DNA of 64,000 nucleotides, from contig CAWGGJ010000007.1 of the NCBI GenBank assembly GCA_963822175.1, forward strand, positions 372,001-436,000, given 5' to 3'. The notes beneath the pieces are model-generated. The model was not told the origin of the DNA and searched no databases. It saw only the letters and a list, made by a program, of their open reading frames with translations. Position numbers and translations under genes: made by a program. Source of the stretch: FEB-25 sp963822175. Its GTDB lineage: Bacteria > Chloroflexota > Anaerolineae > Anaerolineales > UBA4823. Positions 1-8,882 of this stretch are shown here, in pieces (within the stretch, counting starts at the first letter, position 1; every line of letters begins with the position of its first letter).

Positions 1-592
1 TGGATATGACCATCTCGTGCGGGCCAAGGTATTTATGATGAAAAGCGACCAGGTCTTCCCTGGTAATGGCACGGATCGTCTCCGGGTATCCATCTTCAGG
101 CCGGCGGTAGGGATGCCCGGCATAGACCAGCTCATCAAAAGCAAGTGAAGCCAGCTCTGATGTGTCCTGGGCGCGTATCGCCAGGCCGGTTAGCAATTGA
201 TCCCGCAGTCGTTCAACCTGGTCTGGAGGAAAAACCGGATGGCGCAATGTCTCTGCAAGGGTTCCAGTAAGCAAGTCCAGGTCCTCTGCCAAAGCATGAC
301 CATAAAACCCGGTGGAATGGGTCCCTCCATCGATTCCCTGACTGGCACCATTGGATTCCAGCCCCTCATAGATTTGGAGGAAATCTCGCTGGGTGGTACC
401 GCGCATTAAAGAAAGCGCAGTGAAACCAGCCAGGCCGAGCTTATCATCCGGCTCAAAAATGGCACCAGCATTGAGGTGCCCGCTGATGACGACCGATAGA
501 CTGTTAAGGTTAGGGCGAACTAGAACGATTATCCCGTTGGACAATACACGGCGGGTAATATCGTCGGGACCTGGAAGAGAATGTCTGTACAA
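1..592 (-). CDS. M16-family peptidase homologue, inactive-type subunit (partial)
   Basis: The gene runs off the left edge, so the C-terminus is missing. Translation from a TTG at 592-590 gives an M16 (insulinase/processing-peptidase) N-terminal fold: a beta-strand start with SNGIIVLVRPN, then GHLNAGAIFEP and LAGFTALSLMRGTT. Where active M16 proteins carry HxxEH, this one has FTALS, so the zinc site is absent. An in-frame TAA lies just upstream, and a GGAG sits about 9 bases before the TTG, which fixes the start. It follows the active M16 gene (642-1925) by 49 bases on the same strand. Paired active and inactive M16 subunits forming a heterodimer are a known arrangement, like the alpha/beta subunits of mitochondrial processing peptidase; I infer the same here. 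Confidence 0.85.
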   Translation of the reverse strand, partial: MYRHSLPGPDDITRRVLSNGIIVLVRPNLNSLSVVISGHLNAGAIFEPDDKLGLAGFTALSLMRGTTQRDFLQIYEGLESNGASQGIDGGTHSTGFYGHALAEDLDLLTGTLAETLRHPVFPPDQVERLRDQLLTGLAIRAQDTSELASLAFDELVYAGHPYRRPEDGYPETIRAITREDLVAFHHKYLGPHEMVIS

Positions 593-641
593 GGTAAATT
601 ACTCCTGTCTGTGCATCCTGGAAGGGTAAATTACGAATCCA

Positions 642-1925
642 TTATTGAGGTTTTTCATTTGGCAAATATACACCAAGGGTGCAATTTTGCGATCGCAGGC
701 ATGTTTGGGCAAGCCGTTGGACATCCGCCGGCGTAACCTTGGCCAATCGCTCGAGATAGGTGTTGAACCAATCGACAGTGGCAAACATCTCAGAGAAACC
801 CAACCAGAATGCCTGGTTGGAAATTGATTCACTTCCATAGGCGAAGATCGCCCGCGCCTGTTTCATCGCCCGCTCAAGCTCCTCGATAGGCGGAGGGGCG
901 TCTTGAAGCTGCTTAATCTCTGCTTCCATGGCTGCGATGCACTCACTGGCAGTATGGCGGGGATGAACGGTGATCACTGTCGTATATAGGTACGGATCGA
1001 TGGTAGCCTGCACTCCACCATTTACACTGACTGCCAGCTCCTTCTCAACCAGGGTTTTATACAAACGGCTGGTTTTATTGGTGATGCCCCCACCAAACAT
1101 ATTTAAATTCGTTGGTCCTGTAAGCAGGCTGTCCAATACATTCAACGCAAAGAAATCAAAGTCGTCTGCTGCTGGGGCACGATACGAGACCTGGAGGTAT
1201 ACCGTCTCTCCCGGACCTTCCACAGACACGCGCCGTTCACCGGATTGGGGCGGTTCTTTACGCATCAAGCGTCCGGGTTGTGGGCCAGATGGCAGGGGTT
1301 CATATAGCTCTCGAATCCGGTCAAGCATAGACTGGGTTTCAAAATCTCCCGCAATGGACAATACAGCATTGTTGGGAACATAGTATGTCCGGTAGTGACG
1401 GTATAAATCCTCTCTCTGGATCGTATAAAGATCGGTTAAATCTCCTATGATCTCGTGATGGTAGGGATGGACCCGGAAAGCGGCCGACTGCACCTCCTCA
1501 CTCAAACGGAAAAGGGGCTCGTTTTCACTTCCCTGGCGCTCCGAGATGACCACTGTCCGTTCAGAGCTGACCTCATTGGGGTCAAACAAGCTGTTGAACA
1601 TCCGGTCTGCCTCAAGGCGTAAGGCAAGATCAATTTTGTCCGCTGGCATGGTTTCGAAAAAAGATGTCCAATCCAGGAAGGTGAAGGCATTTAAAATTCC
1701 ACCATCGCGTGAAATTGCCCGGTCCAACTCTCCCTGTGGAAATTGAGGCGTGCCTTTGAACATCATATGTTCCACCCAATGGGAAGCGCCGGTCATACCG
1801 GGAACTTCATCCCTTGAGCCAACACGATACCAGATCCATTGGCTGATGATGGGTGAGGTGTGTATCTCCTTCAACAGCACGGATAAACCGTTTCGAAGTG
1901 TGAGTTTGGTAAAGGAATTATTCAT
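642..1925 (-). CDS. M16-family zinc peptidase, active subunit
   Basis: A 427-residue protein with the inverted zinc motif HWVEH (H49, E52, H53) and the third ligand about 76 residues on, E129 in TVVISER. This is the classic M16B layout. The C-terminal half carries the second M16 domain with the usual RLYKTLVEKELA stretch. It probably degrades peptides or processes exported proteins. No convincing signal peptide is visible, so it is likely cytoplasmic. It is directly followed by an M16 homologue without the zinc motif (1-592), so the two probably form a heterodimer. Family assignment is firm; the substrate is unknown. Confidence 0.93.
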   Translation of the reverse strand: MNNSFTKLTLRNGLSVLLKEIHTSPIISQWIWYRVGSRDEVPGMTGASHWVEHMMFKGTPQFPQGELDRAISRDGGILNAFTFLDWTSFFETMPADKIDLALRLEADRMFNSLFDPNEVSSERTVVISERQGSENEPLFRLSEEVQSAAFRVHPYHHEIIGDLTDLYTIQREDLYRHYRTYYVPNNAVLSIAGDFETQSMLDRIRELYEPLPSGPQPGRLMRKEPPQSGERRVSVEGPGETVYLQVSYRAPAADDFDFFALNVLDSLLTGPTNLNMFGGGITNKTSRLYKTLVEKELAVSVNGGVQATIDPYLYTTVITVHPRHTASECIAAMEAEIKQLQDAPPPIEELERAMKQARAIFAYGSESISNQAFWLGFSEMFATVDWFNTYLERLAKVTPADVQRLAQTCLRSQNCTLGVYLPNEKPQ

Positions 1926-1990
1926 GGTTAAAGCCAGTTTTAGTTTAAATTCTATGTTAATTCAAAGATGTTATCGTGATTTTATGAAGA

Positions 1991-2830
1991 TCACGGATTC
2001 CCGAAAAAGATCGTGCATAACCAGCTTGCCCACCATTGTTTGCACAAAACAATTTCCTCAGGAGAATTATAAGATGTGCCTATCAAACCCTTATAGGGCT
2101 CAATCGCGCTTTGCATTCCAACAATGGATTGGTGTAGATCGGTCTGGCCAATTGCCACATCCAGGGGTACCAAAAGCGATACAGGAACGGTCACATCAAC
2201 CGGAATGGACTGGCTGACAGGGATGGTCGTGCTCAGATTGAAATTGAGCGGCGTACCCGCAGGCAGGTCCAGGTCAGTCAACACGGCGGTATTGTTCAAG
2301 TAGATATAAGCGCCGGGGATGCGGGTATCTTGTGCCAGGGTCACCTGCGTATTTTCATTAATCGATAGGTCAAAAACAACCGGCAGGTCATCCTGCAGCT
2401 GCACTGTCGTCTCAACCGGCACCGTCATGACAATATGAGCCTCGTCCATCAGCGCCAGGCTATCTGAGATTCCACCTACCAGCCCTTCAGAAACAAGGGC
2501 TTTAAATTCAAAGAAATATCGCCCAAATGAGACCAACACAGCGATCAAGATTATATTGACCACCAGTGAAAAAATACCCGCGACAGTCCAGAAAGCGGGC
2601 AGAAATTTCCCCTGATAAATGACCTTTTGAAGGCGAGGATGACGGCGATAAAACTCTCCTGCATCTCCAAACCATATTTTCGCCCGCTTATATGCGTGCC
2701 CAATCTTCTCGTTCACGTAGGTATCTGGCTCTACCTTTGAGGTGTCTTGAGATTCGGGTTGAGCATTCTCAGATGCTCCGGGATTGGGTTCATTTTCTGG
2801 TTTTGGAAGATCCGGGTTGGGATTATCCAT
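1991..2830 (-). CDS. Conserved membrane-anchored protein of unknown function
   Basis: A 279-residue protein that I do not recognise. Residues 1-40 are rich in Pro, Asn and Glu and probably disordered. A charged amphipathic stretch follows, then one clear transmembrane helix around residues 80-105 (WTVAGIFSLVVNIILIAVLV). The rest is probably extracytoplasmic and beta-rich, with repeated phrases such as VETTVQLQDDLPVVFDLSI and PVSQSIPVDVTVPVSLLVPLDV. The start is well supported: AGGAGG sits 7-8 bases before the ATG. The gene is divergent from the flavoprotein gene at 3090. No enzymatic motif is visible, so a structural or envelope role is only a guess. Confidence 0.75.
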   Translation of the reverse strand: MDNPNPDLPKPENEPNPGASENAQPESQDTSKVEPDTYVNEKIGHAYKRAKIWFGDAGEFYRRHPRLQKVIYQGKFLPAFWTVAGIFSLVVNIILIAVLVSFGRYFFEFKALVSEGLVGGISDSLALMDEAHIVMTVPVETTVQLQDDLPVVFDLSINENTQVTLAQDTRIPGAYIYLNNTAVLTDLDLPAGTPLNFNLSTTIPVSQSIPVDVTVPVSLLVPLDVAIGQTDLHQSIVGMQSAIEPYKGLIGTSYNSPEEIVLCKQWWASWLCTIFFGNP

Positions 2831-2946
2831 GAATAACCTCCTGAGAGTATATAAGCTGAATATAGCACAAACAGGCTGATTAGGAAAGCCAATTAATCCG
2901 GGTGACCACCCTGGATATGCGGGAATATCTGTTAATAACTTATCTC

Positions 2947-2975
2947 TTGTGGAATTAACCTCCTCAGGCTAAAAT
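2947..2975 (+). promoter_or_regulatory. Candidate sigma70-type promoter for the flavoprotein gene
   Basis: TTGTGG (2947-2952) and TAAAAT (2970-2975) are separated by 17 bases. This would start transcription near 2982 and leave a leader of about 105 bases before the TTG start at 3090. The call rests only on match and spacing. Confidence 0.45.
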
Positions 2976-3054
2976 ATCGGTGCAGAGCTTGCCCCCTCGG
3001 GATATTAAATTTTCCTGTTTATAAAGGAGTCAGGCGGGAAGTTAAATTCATAGA

Positions 3055-3075
3055 GACGGCGAAAGCCGTCTTTTT
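3055..3075 (+). terminator. Intrinsic-terminator-like hairpin in the 5' leader, just before the RBS
   Basis: GACGGC, loop GAAA, GCCGTC, followed at once by TTTTT (3071-3075). The next bases are GAGGAG, the ribosome-binding site of the flavoprotein gene. The hairpin could stop transcription before the coding region or hide the RBS region. No gene ends shortly upstream on this strand, so it is not an ordinary end-of-operon terminator. Confidence 0.6.
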
Positions 3076-3089
3076 GAGGAGATAATCAC

Positions 3090-4451
3090 TTGGGTGAGGA
3101 TACATTTGGGAGATACCTGGTAGCAGTCATTGGCGCTGGTCCTGCGGGTCTCTTTGCATCCCGGTTACTTGCCAGTAATGATGTGCATGTTGTGCTGTTG
3201 AATCGGGATATCATCCCGGGGGGGTTGGCGGAATATGGCATTTATTATGATAAGTACAAGATGAAGGAAGGGCTACGCAGGCAATTCCAACAAATCCTTG
3301 AGCTTCCCATGATCGACTATTTTGGCAATATCAAAGTAGGTGAGAATGCGGATTTTAGCATATCAAATTTACGCGCCCTTGGCTTCCAGGCTTTGCTGGT
3401 GACAGTTGGCGCACAAGGTACCAAGTGGTTGGGCTTGCCGGGTGAGAATCTGGTGGGGGTTTACCATGCTAAGGACCTGGTATTTCACTACAATTTGCTT
3501 CCGCCATTCAGCACGATGAAAGTGCACATCGGTAAGCGCGTGGCTTTGATTGGTGCAGGGAATGTGATGCTGGATATTGCCCACTGGCTGATACGTGATC
3601 AAAAAGTAGATGAAGTTATTTCGGTCGTACGTAGAGGTCCTAACGAGGTAAAATTTTCCAAGGAGGAAATGAAAATCGTTGTACGAAACCTGGACATGGA
3701 TAAACTGGAGTCTGAGATCGAACGTGCCAGGCCAATCGCAGATGGGGTTGGACAGAGCGTAAACGAAGCCAAAGAGTACATATTATCAGCCCTACCGAAA
3801 GGGCTGGAGCCAGTCTCAAATACCCGCTTCTATTTTGAGTTCCTGGCATCACCAACCCGCATTTTGGGAAACGACCAGGGATTTGTTGAGGGGCTCGAGG
3901 TCGAAGATACCACCCTGGTGTGTTCAGAAGGAGAAGTACAGGCACAGAAGATGGGTACAAAGCGCGTCCTGGATGTGGATACAGTGGTTTTCTGCATTGG
4001 TGACAGGGTCGATGAAGCCTTTGGTTTGCCCGTGCGTAAAAACGCCTTCGTTAAAAATCCCGATCCACGTTTCTCAATAGAGGAACTGTCATTTGAAGCC
4101 TACGATCCTGATTTAAACAGGCCAATAGACCGCGTATTTGTCGCAGGTTGGTCTCGCGAAGCCAGCAGTGGCCTGGTAGGCGTGGCACGCAAGGATGGTG
4201 AGAATGGTGCCAAAGCTGTGCTGGAATATCTGCAATCAGCACCCATGCTGATAAACCCGAGCAGCATTATGGATGAATTTAAGGTTAGATTAGAGGGGTT
4301 ACATAAGCCAGTCATACAAAAGGCTGACCTACAGAAGCTATCGGAAGCAGCAGCCGTAGAAGCAGAAAAATCCGGCTTGCCAGCTTTTAAGTATGCAACC
4401 AATGATGAAATGCTGGCAGCGATGGGATTGAAGCAAACCATCTCCGGATAA
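3090..4451 (+). CDS. FAD-dependent ferredoxin--NADP reductase / adrenodoxin-reductase-like oxidoreductase
   Basis: A 453-residue flavoprotein. The N-terminal FAD Rossmann motif is VAVIGAGPAGLFASRLL (about residues 11-27). A second nucleotide-binding motif, VALIGAGNVMLDIAHWL, lies near residue 150 and should bind NADPH. VFVAGWSREASSGLVG near residue 350 matches the C-terminal FAD motif of the adrenodoxin-reductase/FprA family, which passes electrons between NADPH and ferredoxin. The family is usually about 450 residues, so the protein is complete. The start is TTG, chosen because GAGGAG lies 8 bases upstream. The leader holds a terminator-like hairpin (3055-3075), suggesting control at the RNA level. 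Electron partner unknown. Confidence 0.88.
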   Translation: MGEDTFGRYLVAVIGAGPAGLFASRLLASNDVHVVLLNRDIIPGGLAEYGIYYDKYKMKEGLRRQFQQILELPMIDYFGNIKVGENADFSISNLRALGFQALLVTVGAQGTKWLGLPGENLVGVYHAKDLVFHYNLLPPFSTMKVHIGKRVALIGAGNVMLDIAHWLIRDQKVDEVISVVRRGPNEVKFSKEEMKIVVRNLDMDKLESEIERARPIADGVGQSVNEAKEYILSALPKGLEPVSNTRFYFEFLASPTRILGNDQGFVEGLEVEDTTLVCSEGEVQAQKMGTKRVLDVDTVVFCIGDRVDEAFGLPVRKNAFVKNPDPRFSIEELSFEAYDPDLNRPIDRVFVAGWSREASSGLVGVARKDGENGAKAVLEYLQSAPMLINPSSIMDEFKVRLEGLHKPVIQKADLQKLSEAAAVEAEKSGLPAFKYATNDEMLAAMGLKQTISG

Positions 4452-4471
4452 AGCAATCTTCGTTTACAGTT

Positions 4472-4939
4472 TTATTGAAGCTCGCCGATTTGGGGCTTGG
4501 GCTTTTTAAACGGCACCAACATGACCAAGCCAGCAGCAATAACAACCTCACCTATGATCACACCTAATATCTGATATATGCCAAAGATAGGTATTTGGGG
4601 ATAATTGTTGCTGCCAAAGCCAAACACATCTGCCATTCCGCATGCCACCGCAATTACATAACCTGTACCGACCAGGCGTAAACCTATATCCGATGCGATC
4701 GATTTCTGCCCGCCATTCCATAGCGCTGCCAGGCTGATATACCCCCCCAGACAGATAAAGCCCAACCCCACCAGGAAAGTTGCGATCTGCACAAAACCGA
4801 CTACAGGACTGCGGTCCAGTAAAAATATACCGGGCTCTGCACCCAGCAGATAGATGATGAATCCTAAGATGGTTACCCCAAAACCTATACGGATGCGGAA
4901 TCTCCCATTCGTCTTTCGAACGGTCGGAGCATCGGTCAT
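4472..4939 (-). CDS. Small integral membrane protein, unknown function
   Basis: A 155-residue protein with four predicted membrane helices (for example IGFGVTILGFIIYLLGA and ILGVIIGEVVIAAGLVMLV). I do not recognise the family. I chose the ATG at 4939-4937 rather than a longer reading because it overlaps the stop of the dipeptidase gene as ATGA and has a GGAGG upstream. Translation is therefore probably coupled to the dipeptidase. It converges with the flavoprotein gene, leaving only 20 bases between the two stops and no visible terminator. Confidence 0.75.
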   Translation of the reverse strand: MTDAPTVRKTNGRFRIRIGFGVTILGFIIYLLGAEPGIFLLDRSPVVGFVQIATFLVGLGFICLGGYISLAALWNGGQKSIASDIGLRLVGTGYVIAVACGMADVFGFGSNNYPQIPIFGIYQILGVIIGEVVIAAGLVMLVPFKKPKPQIGELQ

Positions 4940-6033
4940 AAGTCCTCCGGTAAGGTATTCTGAAGATGGATCAGCCAATTCCCGCCCAGGATGGCAGAAA
5001 CATCATCCTCAGTATACCCCTTTTGAGAAAGAATTGGAATAACCTTGCGTAGATCAGCAATGGTGTCAAGTTCGCCGGGCATGGACTGTAACCCAAACCC
5101 GCCATCGAAGTCGCTGCCGATGCCCACATGGAAGGCATTGCCTGCCATCTGGCATATATAATCAATTTGAGCGACAAAGTACTCCAGGCTGACACTGGAA
5201 CGGCCGCCAACATCCTTCCAATCGGGGCGCAGGAAGCTGTTGGCGGGCACGATGCCAATGGTTCCATCCCTCTCTAATACTCCCTGTATCAACCGGTCGG
5301 TCAGGTGGCGATTACTACTGGAACCTTTCAATAAGCTCAGGGCATTGCCATGTGAGACAATGATCTTGTCGGGATAGGTATCCAATGCCTGTAAAGCAGC
5401 TTTCTCGTCCATGTGGCTGAGATCAAGGGTGAAATGAAATTCTGCCATGCGCTCTAAAAGGGCGTACCCTTCCTGGGTTAGTGGTCCAGGATCACCTGTT
5501 CCACCGCAGAAGCGGGTTCCTGCCCATGCGGGTCCAATGATGCGCACTCCGCGCCGGTACCAGTCCTCTAACTCACCTGGTTCACGCACTCCTTCAGCCC
5601 CTTCCATCAATGCGACCAAACCGACTGGATGCTCACTGGATGAGTCGCTTTTCCAATGATCCAGGATGGATTGCAAATCGGAAAGCTTTTCGAGTTTTCG
5701 AAACATCGCCGGATGCTCATCAACCAGGCGATCATATGCATCCAATTGCTGGCTGTAAAGCTGGTGGGCTTCATCAGGGTTGGCATAACAAAGTTGGTCC
5801 CAATCACCCATCTTATGGAGAGTTGGGGTAGCAAATAAAGTCGAAAATACTACCGCAACCTTCCCGTTTTGATATTCCGGCCAACCAAGCACAGTATCCC
5901 CGTTGACTTGAGGGGCAAGTGTTCCGTGTTCGCGCTGGCGGGTCTCAGAAGCTGGCCTGGTGTAATCCCGCTTGAAAGTGAGCATATTCCACGCCAGATC
6001 TTGATGCGCATCTACGATTAAAAAGTCAGTCAT
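4936..6033 (-). CDS. Membrane dipeptidase family (M19 / renal dipeptidase) hydrolase
   Basis: A 365-residue metallohydrolase of the amidohydrolase superfamily. The N-terminal metal motif is H10-x-D12 in IVDAHQDLAW. Later ligands appear in LMEGAEGV, in LDLSHMDEKA and IIVSHGNA (two His), and in the closing GIGSDFDGG motif, all typical of M19. These enzymes cleave dipeptides, including ones with a D-residue at the C-terminus. The bacterial members are usually soluble, and no signal peptide is seen here. The start overlaps the stop of mutY by ATGA and the stop overlaps the next gene by ATGA, so mutY, this gene and the small membrane protein are translated in series. Confidence 0.93.
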   Translation of the reverse strand: MTDFLIVDAHQDLAWNMLTFKRDYTRPASETRQREHGTLAPQVNGDTVLGWPEYQNGKVAVVFSTLFATPTLHKMGDWDQLCYANPDEAHQLYSQQLDAYDRLVDEHPAMFRKLEKLSDLQSILDHWKSDSSSEHPVGLVALMEGAEGVREPGELEDWYRRGVRIIGPAWAGTRFCGGTGDPGPLTQEGYALLERMAEFHFTLDLSHMDEKAALQALDTYPDKIIVSHGNALSLLKGSSSNRHLTDRLIQGVLERDGTIGIVPANSFLRPDWKDVGGRSSVSLEYFVAQIDYICQMAGNAFHVGIGSDFDGGFGLQSMPGELDTIADLRKVIPILSQKGYTEDDVSAILGGNWLIHLQNTLPEDL

Positions 6034-7103
6034 AAGGAAGAAGATGATACCAGAGTTTGTGAAATCTGGCGATCAATTTTTCCCATGGGATATTGAGATA
6101 ACTCATCCAATCTAACCCAGCGCATATCTGCCGCCTGGATAGGATGAGGTTCCCCCCTGAGCAGAATGCACCAGAAGGCGTGCAGGGTTACCCGAAAATG
6201 GGTGTAGGCATGCCGATATACCCCCAACTGAGATCCAACTTCAACCTCAACGCCAAGCTCTTCGCCGATCTCACGTCGCAGGCAGGTGGGCAGATCTTCA
6301 TCATGTTGTTGCTTTCCACCCGGGAATTCCCACATCCCACCAAGCAACCCTTTGGGAGGTCGGCAGGTGATCAATACTCGCTGATCACGACAGATAACCG
6401 CGGCGGTGACAATAAAATGGGGGATGGCTGGTTTAGGAAGCAATACCGGCCGTTGCTCCTGAATGGCCAGTGATCTTGCCAGGCAGGAAGCTTCAAGTGG
6501 ACATTGCTTGCAATCAGGCGATTTTGGCGAACAAATGCTGGCGCCCAGGTCCATCAATGCCTGGTTATATTCCCCAGCATGGCCTGCGGGGAGGTGCTGC
6601 CCCGCCAACTGCCATAACCTTTGCTCACCCATCCTTGACCGGGCGTCTTCTGAGACATTGAAGAAGCGAGCAAGAACCCGGCGAATGTTTCCATCCAAGG
6701 TGGGTTCATCGCAATTAAAAGCAATGGATGCAATGGCAGCTGCGGTGTAACGCCCGATACCGGGGAGCTTGCGCAGTGATTTCACATCTCCCGGGAGCTG
6801 ACCGCCATACTCCAGCATCACGATCTGGGAAGCTTTATGAAGATTACGCGCCCGACCATAATAACCCAGCCCTTCCCACACCCCCAGTACTTCCTGCAAC
6901 GAGCTTGATGCCAACTCGCTGATGGTGTGAAAATGTTGCATCCAGCGGTTAAAGTAGGGGATGACAGTCTCAACCCGCGTCTGCTGGAGCATCACCTCGG
7001 AGACCCAGATGGCATAAGGGTCGGGATGACCCCGCCAGGGAAGTGTGCGGGCGTGCTTTGCGTACCAGCTCAGTAAAAGGATGGAAAATTGACTGTTATC
7101 CAG
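6030..7103 (-). CDS. mutY: A/G-specific adenine glycosylase MutY
   Basis: MutY removes adenine mispaired with 8-oxoguanine. The reading frame shows WYAKHARTLPWR, the MLQQTRVETVIPYF motif, the helix-hairpin-helix LPGIGRYTAAAIA, the catalytic Asp in PTLDGNIRRVL, a [4Fe-4S] motif C-x6-C-x2-C-x5-C, and a C-terminal NUDIX-like domain (MWEFPGGK followed by REIGEELG) that reads 8-oxoG. The oddity is the start: conserved sequence extends upstream of the first in-frame ATG (6995), yet no ATG, GTG or TTG occurs between it and the stop of the upstream gene. A CTG at 7103 gives the expected 357-residue length and is my tentative start. A non-standard start or a base error are both possible. Confidence 0.93.
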   Translation of the reverse strand: MDNSQFSILLLSWYAKHARTLPWRGHPDPYAIWVSEVMLQQTRVETVIPYFNRWMQHFHTISELASSSLQEVLGVWEGLGYYGRARNLHKASQIVMLEYGGQLPGDVKSLRKLPGIGRYTAAAIASIAFNCDEPTLDGNIRRVLARFFNVSEDARSRMGEQRLWQLAGQHLPAGHAGEYNQALMDLGASICSPKSPDCKQCPLEASCLARSLAIQEQRPVLLPKPAIPHFIVTAAVICRDQRVLITCRPPKGLLGGMWEFPGGKQQHDEDLPTCLRREIGEELGVEVEVGSQLGVYRHAYTHFRVTLHAFWCILLRGEPHPIQAADMRWVRLDELSQYPMGKIDRQISQTLVSSSSL

Positions 7104-7144
7104 GGCGATATATCCAGTGAGTTCGATCTTTAGATCGCCGGGAC

Positions 7145-7747
7145 TTACTTGCGATAAAAAATAAAACCAAGGATGGCGGAGCCCAGAATGATGAGGGCTG
7201 GATTGACCTTGGTGAAAGTTAACAGGATAAATGCCGCGATCACAAAAAGCAGTTTATCCCACCCCTGGGCTAATGCCGGACCCCAACCCAGTTTCTTGGC
7301 ACCGAAAACAGTGCTCGCCATATCATACGCCGTCCACAACAGCAATCCCACTACCACCGGACGCACAGCCTGGAGCATGGCTTTAACCGTAGGGCTATTC
7401 TTGATTCCAAAAAAGAACACGATCAGGATGAGCATCAATATGGTGGTCGGTAGGACTGTCCCGGCTGCCGCAGATATCGCACCAGGTAAACCTGCCAGCT
7501 TGTAACCTACATAAGCAGAAACCTGTGGGGCAATCGGCCCCGGGATGGCATTACCAATCGCAACCGCATCCGCAAATTCATCAGAGGTGATCCATGGGAC
7601 TCTCTCGACCTGACCCGGTGGAGTCCATGTGGCAGCAGTGGTCTCACGTTGCATTAAAGCCAGTGAAGCAGGGCCACCACCCCACGAAAACATTGCGACG
7701 CGGGTGAAAAGAACAAATATTTGCCAGAGTAATATCATGTTGGTCAT
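7145..7747 (-). CDS. Chromate-transporter (CHR) family membrane protein, single domain
   Basis: A 200-residue protein with one CHR domain: LFTRVAMFSWGGGPASLALMQRE near the N-terminus, then WITSDEFADAVAIGNAIPGPIAPQ and ISAAAGTVLPTTILMLIL, with about five to six hydrophobic helices. CHR proteins export chromate or related oxyanions. They come as one long two-domain protein or as pairs of short ones; here only one short member is present, with no second half next to it. It may act as a homodimer, or its partner lies elsewhere. It lies upstream of mutY on the same strand. Chromate itself as the substrate is not shown by the sequence. Confidence 0.85.
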   Translation of the reverse strand: MTNMILLWQIFVLFTRVAMFSWGGGPASLALMQRETTAATWTPPGQVERVPWITSDEFADAVAIGNAIPGPIAPQVSAYVGYKLAGLPGAISAAAGTVLPTTILMLILIVFFFGIKNSPTVKAMLQAVRPVVVGLLLWTAYDMASTVFGAKKLGWGPALAQGWDKLLFVIAAFILLTFTKVNPALIILGSAILGFIFYRK

Positions 7748-7824
7748 AACCCTCTACACTGGAATATAAGTTCAGGGATGTGCCCGGTTAAATCCAGTGG
7801 AATACGCCCGAGGGAGGTATTCCA

Positions 7825-8127
7825 TCATATCTGGAAACCAGATTTTGCCGGAACTATTTTAAATTGATAGTTTTCGACGTAGTCCAACAGGTGATCGATC
7901 AACCCCCGCCACTCCGATGAGTCCAGGGTTTCCTGCATGGAGGCCAGATCTGACATCTGAGCTGAGGCCATAATCTGCGGCTGATCGCCATACATGGTGA
8001 GCCAGGCATCTTTAAGCTCCATCCCGAGTTGCTGAACTTGTGGAATGAACTCTCGAACCACGTATTCAAAGTATTCCTGCTCTCGACCTGGGGTGATATC
8101 CCAGGTCATGATTAATTTCACTGTCAC
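7825..8127 (-). CDS. Small protein, probable dimeric alpha-beta barrel, unknown function
   Basis: A 100-residue soluble protein. It begins KLIMTWDITPGREQEYFEYV, the pattern of ferredoxin-like alpha-beta barrel proteins of the ABM/EthD/NIPSNAP type: a beta strand, then PGxExEY leading into a helix. A second half, with DLASMQETLDSSEW and ending in YQFKIVP, fits the same fold. No catalytic residues can be assigned. It lies 17 bases after the MBL-fold gene on the same strand, so the two are probably co-transcribed. Confidence 0.7.
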   Translation of the reverse strand: MTVKLIMTWDITPGREQEYFEYVVREFIPQVQQLGMELKDAWLTMYGDQPQIMASAQMSDLASMQETLDSSEWRGLIDHLLDYVENYQFKIVPAKSGFQI

Positions 8128-8144
8128 TTTCTACTCCAATTCAA

Positions 8145-8789
8145 TCAATGCTGGTACCCGAGCACGACCACACGCGTCTCCTCGGGAATCATGCTTTTAG
8201 TTACTTTTAAGGATGGCTGAGGCTCGATGTTGCCCAGGCCCATTTCTTTAAGAAATTTACTGAGTGGTTCCAGTTTAATGTTACTGGCTGAGGTGCCGTA
8301 ATGCATGGGGATGACAAACCCGGGCTCCAGTAAGCTTACCACTTCTGCTGCCCTGGCTGAGTTAAGCCCACCACCACCCCCAACAGGCACCAGGACTATA
8401 TGGACCGTGCCCAATGCCTCAATCTCTGTTTGACTGGGTACGCGGCGCAAGTCCCCCAGGTGTGCCACGGTGACTCCTTCGTAATCAAAAACATAAAGAG
8501 TGTTGCGCGGTTCATCTGAGGAATTCTTCCCATATCCATTGGTCTGGATGCCGGTGATGAATACACCACCAATCTCAAACTCACCAGGGGTATTAATCAG
8601 GTGCGAATTTCCTTTAACGGCAGAAGTGTAGCTATGCCCCGGGGCTTCGTGACTCACGGTAACAATATCCGCCTTCAGCTTAAGTGGCTCATAGCCAGCA
8701 ACCTGGCTATCATAGGGATCAGTGACAACTGTCGCCAGATTGCGCTCGGTCAAACGAAAACATGACAGACCATACCAGGTAATTTCCAT
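8145..8789 (-). CDS. MBL-fold metal-dependent hydrolase-like protein (UlaG/COG2220-like)
   Basis: A 214-residue protein opening with MEITWYGLSCFRL, the start of short Zn-dependent MBL proteins of the COG2220 group. The usual HxHxDH metal motif appears here as SHEAPGHSY. Further ligand regions are VAHLGDL and PMHYGT. The layout and length fit the family. The changed first motif means that metal binding may be altered. The substrate is unknown. The ATG is preceded by a GGAGG-type site (TTGGAGGTTGC). It is divergent from the gene at 8883. Confidence 0.8.
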   Translation of the reverse strand: MEITWYGLSCFRLTERNLATVVTDPYDSQVAGYEPLKLKADIVTVSHEAPGHSYTSAVKGNSHLINTPGEFEIGGVFITGIQTNGYGKNSSDEPRNTLYVFDYEGVTVAHLGDLRRVPSQTEIEALGTVHIVLVPVGGGGGLNSARAAEVVSLLEPGFVIPMHYGTSASNIKLEPLSKFLKEMGLGNIEPQPSLKVTKSMIPEETRVVVLGYQH

Positions 8790-8882
8790 GCAACCTCCAA
8801 TAATGTTAAATTATATCATTGGCACAGATAGAGAAGGCTAGACTGGTCAATTGCCAGTCATGCGGAGGTGGTATGATAACTT

